20,123 bases of DNA from Chitinophagaceae bacterium UBA2467 (GTDB lineage: Bacteria; Bacteroidota; Bacteroidia; Chitinophagales; Chitinophagaceae), in contig DDPN01000020.1 in NCBI GenBank assembly GCA_002342205.1, forward strand, positions 2,985-23,107, given 5' to 3'. The notes beneath the pieces were generated by a model. That model did no database searches. It was not told the origin of the DNA and worked only from the letters and a program-made list of their open reading frames with translations. Below are positions 7,932-15,261 of this stretch, piece after piece (positions within the stretch are counted from its first letter, which is position 1; every line of letters starts with the position of its first letter). The translations under genes were made by a program, and so were the position numbers.

Positions 7932-8792
7932 TTAGTTGATTCGAAAGTTAAACTGCACTGTTACCATTGACTCCTGATCAGCTGCATTAAATCGCATTTT
8001 TTCCAGGTATTGAATAATGGCTTGACGGTAAGAGGCGCTGGTAGTGGTAGAGCCTTTTGCAAAACTTACGAACTTTCCAATCCCTTCGGGGGAAACTAAA
8101 ATATTGACATAAAGAGTGGCTCTGTTCAGGTCGCCTTCAAATGCGTATGTTTTTACAATTTTTCGATCACCCTTAGTTACTCGAGGTCCTACACCTGTTC
8201 CGATACCGCTTCCAGACCCACCTCCTGCACCTTCGCCTGTCCCTCCACCTTCACCATTTCCATTGCCGGTGCCCCATCCATTTCCTCGTCCTCCAGTTCT
8301 TTCAAAATCACTAAAAGTACCCGTGCCTTGACCATTTCCATTGTTTGATTTTCCCATTAGGGCCTTTGGGCGAGCGGGAGCTGGGGTTTCAATTTTTTTC
8401 TGAGGTTTAGTGTTTATGCCTTTGACAGCTAGTGCTTTGGATTTTTTTATTGTTGTTTTAGATGAGGGAACTGCAGCTGCTGTACTAGCTGGATCCTCCA
8501 CTACTTCTTTCGAACTCATTTGCTCACCTGTAATAGGCTCTGTAACGGATGCGCTGCCAGTTTCAGCAATTGAACCCCCCTCATTTCCACCACCGCCTCC
8601 TCCTTCTTCAAAAGGGGCTGGGGGGTCAGGGGGCCAATTTACTTCCACATCAACAGCATTAGATGGAGACTCTTTTTCAAATTCAGGTAATTTCCATTTT
8701 AGCAAAAACAGTAATAAAAAGATGACAATCGTGAAAACGGATGTGTAGAGTAATGCTTTGTTTCTGATTGATTGATTGGTGTATACTGTCAT
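7932..8792 (-). CDS. TonB-like energy transducer with long glycine-rich periplasmic linker
   Basis: The 286-residue protein has a single N-terminal transmembrane helix (about 12-31), a short acidic proline segment (NWPPDPPAPFEE, about 53-63), a Gly run, a low-complexity Ser/Thr/Ala/Lys stretch, a second long Gly/Asn/Thr-rich linker (about 151-203) and a C-terminal domain (about 210-286). That last part, with RATLYVNILVSPEGIGKFV and a closing beta strand VTVQFNFRIN, fits the TonB C-terminal fold, which normally transmits proton-motive force from ExbB/ExbD to outer-membrane receptors. The proline-lysine linker of classical TonB is largely replaced by glycine repeats. ExbB and ExbD are not adjacent. 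folC follows after 21 bases. Identification as TonB family is strong in architecture, moderate in detail. Confidence 0.78.
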   Translation of the reverse strand: MTVYTNQSIRNKALLYTSVFTIVIFLLLFLLKWKLPEFEKESPSNAVDVEVNWPPDPPAPFEEGGGGGGNEGGSIAETGSASVTEPITGEQMSSKEVVEDPASTAAAVPSSKTTIKKSKALAVKGINTKPQKKIETPAPARPKALMGKSNNGNGQGTGTFSDFERTGGRGNGWGTGNGNGEGGGTGEGAGGGSGSGIGTGVGPRVTKGDRKIVKTYAFEGDLNRATLYVNILVSPEGIGKFVSFAKGSTTTSASYRQAIIQYLEKMRFNAADQESMVTVQFNFRIN

Positions 8793-8811
8793 GCAGGTAA
8801 AATCGGTGATA

Positions 8812-8819
8812 CGAAAATA
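8812..8819 (-). promoter_or_regulatory. Possible -7 element upstream of the TonB-like gene
   Basis: The minus strand reads TATTTTCG, one mismatch from TAnnTTTG, 19 bases before the ATG. A transcript from here would carry a short leader. No -33 match was found, so this is a weak call based mainly on position in the only upstream gap. Confidence 0.3.
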
Positions 8820-8866
8820 AGCGTTCCTTTTTATCAGCCGCTCTCCAATTATTTACTACTGTGATG

Positions 8867-8890
8867 GTAACGACGAAAAATGTTCGTTAC
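8867..8890. other. Inverted repeat (7-bp stem, 10-base loop) after the radical SAM gene
   Basis: GTAACGA (8867-8873) and TCGTTAC (8884-8890) are perfect reverse complements around an A-rich 10-base loop. It lies 33 bases past the radical SAM stop. Neither side has a T-run, so it is not a standard intrinsic terminator. It might be an mRNA 3' end structure or a protein-binding palindrome for the TonB/folC unit, or chance. The 131-bp gap around it holds no gene I can recognise. Confidence 0.3.
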
Positions 8891-8923
8891 GCATCCTTTT
8901 GTGCTATAATGTTTGGTTAAAAT

Positions 8924-10213
8924 TTAGTGAGCGAAGTCTAATTCAAAATTCCCTTTTATTCTCTCGATAGGGGGATTGAAATAGCCATATTGCAGGGTAG
9001 GGAATTCTTCTTTCAATAATTCTTGCATCTTTCTTACTCCCATTGCTTCCCCTGTTTCAGTCACTCCAATTTTTCCGAGATACCAATCTGGGTCAATATT
9101 GAAGTTTCTCCACTGAATCATTTTTAATTGCGTGTCTTTAATTAGTTTTCTTAGTGCTTCGTATTCGGCAACTGAATCTGTCATACCTGGAAAAACAAAA
9201 TAGTTGATGGATGTCCAGCCTCCAAAGGCAGTTACAACCTTCAGGGACTCTATAATATCCTCAAAAATGTAATTGTTGGGCCGGTAATAGGCAGTATAAA
9301 TTTCTTTCCTGGCCGAATTGGTGCTAACCCGTATTGAATTTAAACCTGCTTTACAAAGTGAGCGAACTGCATCTGGTGAGGATCCGTTTGTATTGATATT
9401 AATACTGCCTTTAGAGGTATGTTTTCGAATTTCATAAATCGCATCTCTAATCGTTTCCCACATCAATAAAGGTTCTCCTTCACAGCCCTGTCCAAAACTG
9501 ATAATGGGGAAAGGAGCTGATTCCAGATGAGGAACAGTAAATTCTACAATTTCTTCAACGGATGGTTTGAATTTCAATCGATCCTGTGTAGACACAATGG
9601 GTTCTTCGTCTGGTTGGAGTGAGATGCAACCAATACAGTTTGCGTTGCACGCTGGTGATACAGGTACCGGACATTCCCATCTTCCTAATGAAAAATTACG
9701 TGCTGCAGGACAGCTATACGTTTGGCAACAGTTTTCCATTAGGTGTTTGACGAGTCGATTATGAGGGTAGTTTTTTAAAAGTTGATCCGTGCCTTTACTA
9801 ATTTTTTTTGTGTCATATCCTTCGCAGTCTTGTCGAATATCTTTTTCAATTCGGGTGGCTGGTACCCAAAATTTGTCTTCTTGCCATCCAGCTGCTGTAT
9901 AACAAAACAAGGGCAGGGTAGGTGCATTTGGCTCGCTCTCGTATGCAGCCAAATAGTAACCTGTATGTGCGGGCGGAATAAAGGCTGCAACAGCCCATCC
10001 TTTTTCGCATAAACGCATTTCGCCACTCTCAACATCAATGCCAATTGCTTTTCGCCCAGGTAATTCATACAAACTACCTCCGGAGGGTAATTCAATCCAT
10101 TCATCTTCGGGTACCGGAAGTGCATCCCAGCCTGTACGACCGGTCGCAAAAAGAGTTTGATCTTCAAAAATATTTCCCTTTCCGTCTGAATAGAGTAAGT
10201 AGGGTGATTTCAT
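8924..10213 (-). CDS. Radical SAM protein of unknown function with an extra cysteine cluster
   Basis: The 429-residue protein has a radical SAM [4Fe-4S] motif, CNANCIGC, with Cys189, Cys193 and Cys196 in the CxxxCxxC spacing. It is followed by the SAM-domain landmarks ISFGQGCEGEPLL (about 238-250, the GGEP-like SAM-binding position), the beta strand ININTNGSSP, and RVSTNSARKEIY. About 185 residues precede the motif: a region with no recognised domain, then a second cysteine group (Cys162, 163, 168, 181 in NCCQTYSC and WECP) that could hold an auxiliary iron-sulfur cluster or metal. The substrate is unknown; I see no SPASM or B12 domain. It is the last gene of a six-gene unit, 12 bases after a small membrane protein. 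Confidence 0.85.
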   Translation of the reverse strand: MKSPYLLYSDGKGNIFEDQTLFATGRTGWDALPVPEDEWIELPSGGSLYELPGRKAIGIDVESGEMRLCEKGWAVAAFIPPAHTGYYLAAYESEPNAPTLPLFCYTAAGWQEDKFWVPATRIEKDIRQDCEGYDTKKISKGTDQLLKNYPHNRLVKHLMENCCQTYSCPAARNFSLGRWECPVPVSPACNANCIGCISLQPDEEPIVSTQDRLKFKPSVEEIVEFTVPHLESAPFPIISFGQGCEGEPLLMWETIRDAIYEIRKHTSKGSININTNGSSPDAVRSLCKAGLNSIRVSTNSARKEIYTAYYRPNNYIFEDIIESLKVVTAFGGWTSINYFVFPGMTDSVAEYEALRKLIKDTQLKMIQWRNFNIDPDWYLGKIGVTETGEAMGVRKMQELLKEEFPTLQYGYFNPPIERIKGNFELDFAH

Positions 10214-10225
10214 AGCGACTAATAG

Positions 10226-10780
10226 TTAGAGGTTTCCCCGGCAAAATGTATTGAATGCTAATTCATCAATAGCTTCATCTTGACCTACTGGGTGTTGTAG
10301 AAGTTGATTTGTTTTGAAGTCTATGGTAAGCAATCCATCTTTTAAGATCACCTGCTCTAATTCCATCCAGGAGTATGTTCTTTTGATAAGTCCTGTTTTG
10401 ATAATTATATTTTCTCCTATTTTAATGACAGTATCAGCGGTGGCGAGACTAAATAAAAGAGTCAGCGTTAAAATGATCAACCCTGTGCTATACCCACTTA
10501 CTGCAATCCAGCTAATTCCAAAACAGAGGCCCACTATTTTTTCTAAAAAATGAGCTTTTCCCAAAAAGAGTGGGTACATCTTTTTTATAGCAAACAAACC
10601 TGCAATGCCGAAAATAAGGGCGCATAAAAAAATAAAACGCTTCTTATCAGGCCAAGAGAAAATAATCGAAAATGTAGCTAGTGTACCAATGATTACTAAA
10701 AGCAATCGTTGCATTAGCAGATACTTCTTTTTATTATCCGTTTGCAAGGTGAATGTATAGAGAAAGAGTTTGGATTGCAT
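10226..10780 (-). CDS. Small multi-pass membrane protein with PH-like C-terminal tail
   Basis: I do not recognise a named family. The 184-residue product has about four hydrophobic helices (roughly 24-42, 48-66, 80-96, 98-117). They are followed by a soluble tail of about 65 residues whose pattern (VIKIGENIIIKTG, then RTYSWMELEQVILKDGLL, then TIDFKTNQ) resembles bacterial PH-domain proteins, where a WxEIxxV segment follows two short strands. An even helix count would put the tail in the cytoplasm. An alternative ATG at 10714 would shorten it by 22 residues; the longer start is kept because it gives the 9-base spacing to bshB1 seen across this operon. It sits between bshB1 and the radical SAM gene. 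A role in signalling or anchoring is possible but unsupported. Confidence 0.6.
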   Translation of the reverse strand: MQSKLFLYTFTLQTDNKKKYLLMQRLLLVIIGTLATFSIIFSWPDKKRFIFLCALIFGIAGLFAIKKMYPLFLGKAHFLEKIVGLCFGISWIAVSGYSTGLIILTLTLLFSLATADTVIKIGENIIIKTGLIKRTYSWMELEQVILKDGLLTIDFKTNQLLQHPVGQDEAIDELAFNTFCRGNL

Positions 10781-10789
10781 CGGTAAAAA

Positions 10790-11527
10790 TTAGGTCTCGT
10801 TTTGGATTAGAGCGTCTAACGATTTGATGCCAATATTTTTTGCTGACAAAAATCCTTCTCCGTACTCAACGCCAATTCGCTTACCTAGTAAGCGTGCCCT
10901 TGCGATAATGGAGTCCAGGAAATTTTTAGAGGAAATATACGTTTGTGGCTCGTCTGCTTGATCAGCTGGATTATGAAACTGGGTGGCGTAAGCTCTAATC
11001 GCTTGCATTTTTTGATCAAAAACGGAGGAGATGTCAACAATAAAGTGTGGTTCCTGAAAACGATCTTGGATATAATGAAACACGTAGGCTGGTCTCCATT
11101 TTTTTTGAGACACTCCGTTTTCATCTTTTGTTTCAATTTTTTGAAGGCCAGATAAAAAACAGCTGTCTGCAATCAATTGACTTGCACGACCATGATCTGG
11201 GTGTCTGTCATGTAATGCATTGGCAAGTACTATGGAGGGGCGATATTTTCGAATCGCTTTTATTAATTGAAGTTGATGGGATTCATCATTTTTGAAAAAT
11301 CCATCTCTCATTTTCAAATTTTCTCTTGCATGAACACCCATAATTATAGCGGCTTCAGCTGCCTCCTGGTAACGCGTTTGTATGTTTCCACGCGTTCCCA
11401 ATTCTCCCTCTGTTAAGTCAACGATAGCTACTTTTTTGCCAGCTTTAATCTCGTTTATTAAGGTTCCTGAACAACTTAGCTCTACATCATCAGGGTGAAC
11501 GCCAATAGCTAATAGGTCTACTTGCAT
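10790..11527 (-). CDS. bshB1: Bacillithiol biosynthesis deacetylase BshB1
   Basis: This is a zinc-dependent LmbE/PIG-L-family deacetylase that removes acetyl from N-acetylglucosaminyl-malate in the second step of bacillithiol synthesis, in the cytoplasm. The 245-residue protein has the N-terminal zinc motif GVHPDDVELSCSG (His11, Asp14) and the third ligand His112 in HDRHPDHGRAS. It also has the BshB1-type stretch LTEGELGTRGN with TRYQEAAEAA. This level of match favours the specific BshB1 assignment over a generic PIG-L deacetylase. It lies 11 bases after the DUF4294 gene. The glycosyltransferase BshA and the cysteine ligase BshC are not in the window. Confidence 0.93.
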   Translation of the reverse strand: MQVDLLAIGVHPDDVELSCSGTLINEIKAGKKVAIVDLTEGELGTRGNIQTRYQEAAEAAIIMGVHARENLKMRDGFFKNDESHQLQLIKAIRKYRPSIVLANALHDRHPDHGRASQLIADSCFLSGLQKIETKDENGVSQKKWRPAYVFHYIQDRFQEPHFIVDISSVFDQKMQAIRAYATQFHNPADQADEPQTYISSKNFLDSIIARARLLGKRIGVEYGEGFLSAKNIGIKSLDALIQNET

Positions 11528-11538
11528 AATATTCTGTT

Positions 11539-12258
11539 TTATCTTCTATAGGGGTTATTGTACCAGGTTCCGTCAATTTCACGGATGATACTTTCAATAT
11601 CACGATCAGTTCTGTTTTGTGCCAAATCCCAGTCCTGTTTTAAATTGCCACCAAAGAAAAAAGCTACCGTTTGATAGAGTCTGGCATTAAAACTACCCTT
11701 GAATTCCTTTACAATTTCATAGCAATTATTACCAGTTTGTCGGTTAATCAGTTTCATTAAAATTTTCCCCTGGTATACGGACAGATTTGTTAATGGTTCA
11801 GTAAACTGGTCCCGCAATTCTCTTTCTCGATTTCTGATAATAGACTTGCGCATGGTTTTTGAATCTACTCCTTCCAATTTAGTATTTATTTCATTGATTG
11901 TTGCACCTGCTACCCTTGCATAGGGGTATGTGACATAAACTGCATTACGAAGCCGATTCCATTCTTCGATATGTTTTTTCAATTTATCGGGAGAGAGATT
12001 AGATATCCAAGCCATATCCTCTTCCCGGTAACTCATGATCTCGTTTCTATACCAAATGGCTGGCACCAAAATGGTATCATTGGGCCCCCATCTTTTACTG
12101 ATTTCAGAAAGTGGGGGGATTGGTTTAATCGAGTCTGCTTCTGGAAAAATTGGTTTCTGCTGTGTGAGACCTTTAAAAGGGCATAACCAAAGCAGGGGGA
12201 GCGCAAAAGCAAGAATAATACGCCGGATAATTTTTTTATGCTGGCTGGCTCTTAACAC
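11539..12258 (-). CDS. Exported DUF4294-family protein of unknown function
   Basis: The 239-residue product starts with a basic, hydrophobic signal sequence (about 1-32, ending CPFKGLTQQ), so it is probably periplasmic or envelope-attached. The body matches the Bacteroidota-specific DUF4294 pattern: DTILVPAIWYRNEI, an amphipathic helix leading to VYVTYPYARVAGATINEIN (about 107-125), a lysine/arginine-rich helix, and the family hallmark GKILMKLINRQTGNNCYEIV (about 164-183). No catalytic motif is known to me. The start is a GTG inside the end of ccmF (23-base overlap); I found no in-frame ATG that would keep the signal peptide. Its place between ccmF and bshB1 hints at an envelope redox or assembly role, which is inference. 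Confidence 0.78.
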   Translation of the reverse strand: MLRASQHKKIIRRIILAFALPLLWLCPFKGLTQQKPIFPEADSIKPIPPLSEISKRWGPNDTILVPAIWYRNEIMSYREEDMAWISNLSPDKLKKHIEEWNRLRNAVYVTYPYARVAGATINEINTKLEGVDSKTMRKSIIRNRERELRDQFTEPLTNLSVYQGKILMKLINRQTGNNCYEIVKEFKGSFNARLYQTVAFFFGGNLKQDWDLAQNRTDRDIESIIREIDGTWYNNPYRR

Positions 12259-14701
12259 GATTTTTCTTAATTCGGTTATACATGCTCAGCAATAAGCCAA
12301 ACGCGGTAATCCAAACTCCGTACCACAATAACTTTATAAAGGGGTATTTGTATGCTTTTAGTGTAACATATTTCAGAATTGCGTCACTTTGTTTGATACC
12401 CAATTGAACTTTACCTGTTTCGTCTGCTTGCTCTAGTAAAACAATCAATCCCTCGGAGGAGAGCGTATCTGGTAATGCAATCCACTGTCCTTTTACAAAA
12501 GCACTTCTGGAAGTAACTAGATACTTGCTGCCGGTTTTTGAGAAAATATTAATGGGGACTTCGTATAGTTTTCCGTTTTCTCCAAAGAGATCTTTTGGAA
12601 GCTCCTTTCTGATTTTAGTTGAGTCGACTATCATATATCCATTGGCATAAAAAATAGTGTCTCCCGTTTTTTGAACATATGATTTGAACTGAGTTGTATC
12701 GCGTTGGTTGGCAGGGTCAGGAATAGAGGTGATATAGGTGAATACATCATGATCCCAATAATGTCTTGCAGAGGGGTTAGCCATTAACCCCTGATTTCCT
12801 TTGTAGTTTACAAATGCATTGGGTTCTAATACAAATTCTTCTTTTCCATCCTTCTTTTTAAATCTTATTTTATAATACCATAATTGTTTTTTAGGATGGG
12901 CAGAATCGCCTTCATAGGTGAGTGTGTAGGAACCCATATCAATGGGTAAATTTTTTACTAGCGTGAGATTTTCTCTGGGGTTTTCACCCTCACCCAGCGG
13001 TGCAGGAATTCCATTTATATTGTTTGAAATAATCTCTTTGTTGGAAGATGAAATTAAAATCCCAACTAAAACTAAACCAAATCCAACATGGGCAATTGAT
13101 CCACCTGCCTCTTGTAGTTTTCCTTTTATACCTATGAAAATATAACTGAAATTAGCAATGATGGTATAGAAACTTAACAAGATGGCAACCCAAATTGAGC
13201 CTTGAAATACAGGCCCTTTTCTGTCATAGGCAACTTCGCCTAATAAAATAAATCCGATGCTCAGCAAAATACTAATAGCAAGGGGGACTAACATTTTTTT
13301 CCAGAAATAAGCTGCATGGGTTGATCGGTATTTTAGGTAATGGCTAATCGCTGTTAAAAACGCTAAAATGATTGCAACATAAATCTGTACACTGTTATAG
13401 GAAAATTCAACATCTGCCGGTGGGGCCAATTTTGTGTTGAACAATTTATTAAAAACAGGAAGTGAGGTTTGTCCAATAATAACTAGGGCTGATAAAAAAA
13501 TAACTAGCGAGCCAATGAACATCCAGAACTCTCTGCTACTTGTTTCCTCTTCTTTTTTAATAGTGGGGATTTGGTTGTACGATTTGATAAACCAAAAAAG
13601 TGCAGGTAGGGTAAAAATAAGCAGGAAGCTGAGTAGCTGCCAGTTCATGCCTAGATCTGTAAAAGCATGTACGGAGGTTTCACCCAATATGCCACTACGC
13701 GTAAGGAAAGTGGAATAAAGAATAAATAGATAAGTCAGAATAAAGAAGAGAAAGGTAGCGCGCAACGAATGTCCAGTTGCTTTAAAGATTAAGAGTGTAT
13801 GCAAGCCAGCAACACCTGTCATCCAGGGAACAAGAGATGCATTTTCTACGGGATCCCATGCCCAGTAGCCACCAAAACTCAATGATTCATACGCCCACAT
13901 TCCTCCCATCATAATACCAACTCCTAAGACAGCGGTAGAGAAAAGGGCCCAGGGTAGGGTTAATTTGGTCCAATCCTGGTATTGTTTAGTCCAAAGTGCA
14001 GCTATGGCGTAGGCAAAGGGAATGAGTGTTGACGCAAATCCCATAAAAAGAACAGGAGGGTGAATAACCATCCAGTAATTCTGTAGCAGAGGATTTAAAT
14101 CATTCCCGTCTTTGATCGAGCTGAGATAGTCGGGCCGTAAAGGTTGAGAAACATCAAAATTCAAGTGAAGGGCTGGTGCATTATCAAGTACTCCGCTGTC
14201 CCGAAGTAGCATGAATGGATTTGAACCCATTTTCCAACCAAGTATGTAAATGCCAGTCACCATGGTGGCTAGCGCAAATTGTGCAAAACTAACAACAGAC
14301 ATAACAGGGGCTTCCCATTTGCCTGCACTGCGAATGAGTAATAAACCTAAAATACTTTGACAAAGCCCCCATAGTAAAAAGCTGCCTTCTTGTCCCTCCC
14401 AAAAGCAGGCTAATAAATATTTAAACTCAAGCGAACGACTACTGTGTTTCCAAGCATAATGATACTCGAACAAGTGATTCTGTATGATATAAAAAAGTAA
14501 TCCAAAAATGGCTACAACAGACAGAGATTGTGTAAAGAAGCTAATTCTTCCCAGGTTTTTCCATTGAATTTTATCTGTATCGCTAGCTGCGCGTTGAGAA
14601 AGAAAATAAGACACACTGGCTAATGCCGCACCCACCAAAAAAAGGAGAATAAAAAAATGACCTAACTGGCCTGGCAATAAGTGTTCACCAATGTATTTCA
14701 T
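12236..14701 (-). CDS. ccmF: Cytochrome c haem lyase subunit CcmF
   Basis: CcmF is an inner-membrane protein that takes haem from CcmE and attaches it to apocytochrome c on the periplasmic side. The 821-residue protein has many transmembrane helices. It carries the tryptophan-rich WWD haem-handling segment (about 266-293, with WAYESLSFGGYWAWDPVEN). The four histidines expected for CcmF are all visible: His214 in WMVIHPPVLFMGF, His301 in MTGVAGLHTLL, His345 in LTRSGILGETSVHAF and His538 in GGSIAHVGFGLVLVG. A large periplasmic domain (about 560-790) and a last helix (about 793-811) follow, longer than the roughly 650-residue E. coli protein. It starts 13 bases after ccmE. DUF4294 starts within its final codons. 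Confidence 0.93.
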   Translation of the reverse strand: MKYIGEHLLPGQLGHFFILLFLVGAALASVSYFLSQRAASDTDKIQWKNLGRISFFTQSLSVVAIFGLLFYIIQNHLFEYHYAWKHSSRSLEFKYLLACFWEGQEGSFLLWGLCQSILGLLLIRSAGKWEAPVMSVVSFAQFALATMVTGIYILGWKMGSNPFMLLRDSGVLDNAPALHLNFDVSQPLRPDYLSSIKDGNDLNPLLQNYWMVIHPPVLFMGFASTLIPFAYAIAALWTKQYQDWTKLTLPWALFSTAVLGVGIMMGGMWAYESLSFGGYWAWDPVENASLVPWMTGVAGLHTLLIFKATGHSLRATFLFFILTYLFILYSTFLTRSGILGETSVHAFTDLGMNWQLLSFLLIFTLPALFWFIKSYNQIPTIKKEEETSSREFWMFIGSLVIFLSALVIIGQTSLPVFNKLFNTKLAPPADVEFSYNSVQIYVAIILAFLTAISHYLKYRSTHAAYFWKKMLVPLAISILLSIGFILLGEVAYDRKGPVFQGSIWVAILLSFYTIIANFSYIFIGIKGKLQEAGGSIAHVGFGLVLVGILISSSNKEIISNNINGIPAPLGEGENPRENLTLVKNLPIDMGSYTLTYEGDSAHPKKQLWYYKIRFKKKDGKEEFVLEPNAFVNYKGNQGLMANPSARHYWDHDVFTYITSIPDPANQRDTTQFKSYVQKTGDTIFYANGYMIVDSTKIRKELPKDLFGENGKLYEVPINIFSKTGSKYLVTSRSAFVKGQWIALPDTLSSEGLIVLLEQADETGKVQLGIKQSDAILKYVTLKAYKYPFIKLLWYGVWITAFGLLLSMYNRIKKNRVKSQPA

Positions 14702-14714
14702 GTATAAAATTCAA

Positions 14715-15140
14715 TTAGGGTTGTGTACGAGGATCAGGAACATTGCCTGGGTGTTTCAAACCTTTGGCTTCAGCTTCCTTGTATTTGGAGGGACATTTAG
14801 TTTGTATTTCTTCGCATACAAAAGTTCCGTTCTGGTATTTCCCTTTTAATACAATTCGCTCGCTCATTTCTAGGTTTTCCGGTTTTGCACTATGATAAAC
14901 TACCGGTACTGTAGCACCCAATGAATCGATTGCAGTGAATCGGAGATAGTTGGGATTTTTAATTGCGTCATATTCCAAGGGCACAGACTTATCAAGCTTC
15001 GCCATCAGGTGGACAAACTTGCCCGGCTTTTGCATGGCCGTTTCAATGGTATCATAGGTGCTCGCTGTATTGGTATAGCTGATCAAAACTCCAATTGATG
15101 CGGCAATGAAAATGAGCAGAACAAGATGTATTTTCTTCAT
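14715..15140 (-). CDS. ccmE: Cytochrome c maturation haem chaperone CcmE, CxxxY type
   Basis: CcmE is a periplasm-facing, single-helix membrane protein that binds haem covalently and hands it to CcmF. The 141-residue product has an N-terminal anchor (about 4-22), then a small beta-barrel (with YDTIETAMQKPGKFVHLMAK and VPVVYHSAKPENL, then ERIVLKGKYQNGTFVCEEI). At the haem-binding site, where E. coli has HDENY, it reads CPSKY: Cys116 replaces the histidine and Tyr120 is kept. This CxxxY form is known from Desulfovibrio and archaea. The reading frame is open upstream to 15191, but a consensus -7 element at 15157-15164 and the fit of the anchor favour the ATG at 15140. It heads a six-gene unit. 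Confidence 0.9.
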   Translation of the reverse strand: MKKIHLVLLIFIAASIGVLISYTNTASTYDTIETAMQKPGKFVHLMAKLDKSVPLEYDAIKNPNYLRFTAIDSLGATVPVVYHSAKPENLEMSERIVLKGKYQNGTFVCEEIQTKCPSKYKEAEAKGLKHPGNVPDPRTQP

Positions 15141-15156
15141 AGTATAAATTCGGTTG

Positions 15157-15164
15157 CAAAGGTA
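15157..15164 (-). promoter_or_regulatory. Bacteroidota-type -7 promoter element for the ccmE operon
   Basis: The minus strand reads TACCTTTG, an exact TAnnTTTG match, 16 bases before the ccmE ATG, implying a leader of roughly ten bases. It would drive ccmE through the radical SAM gene, since all internal gaps are 13 bases or less. No clear -33 element is visible. Confidence 0.6.
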
Positions 15165-15218
15165 GTTTAATCTCTTTGGGAACCAGAACAATTCCCTTCA
15201 GTTTCCCCAGCTCCTTCT

Positions 15219-15226
15219 TATATTTG
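15219..15226 (+). promoter_or_regulatory. Bacteroidota-type -7 promoter element for the acyl-CoA dehydrogenase
   Basis: TATATTTG matches TAnnTTTG exactly and lies 35 bases before the ATG, giving a leader of about 30 bases. It is 54 bp from the divergent ccmE element. A -33 TTTG at the usual spacing is not apparent. Confidence 0.55.
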
Positions 15227-15261
15227 CAAAACTAACACTTGTTTGTATTAAAATTTCAGGC

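Noticed and set aside
8116..8748. Two open plus-strand frames opposite the TonB-like gene, encoding proline-rich peptides
   Set aside because: They arise from the GC-rich glycine repeats read on the other strand; there is no recognisable domain and the minus-strand gene explains the sequence.
8867..8890. Intrinsic terminator after the radical SAM gene
   Set aside because: The hairpin is not followed by a T-run on either strand, so it is kept only as an inverted repeat.
9775..10167. Open minus-strand frame of 130 codons inside the radical SAM gene
   Set aside because: It is a shifted frame of the same strand with no family resemblance; the main frame carries the coherent protein.
15141..15191. 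17-residue upstream extension of CcmE
   Set aside because: The exact -7 element at 15157-15164 lies inside it, and the anchor helix fits the start at 15140.
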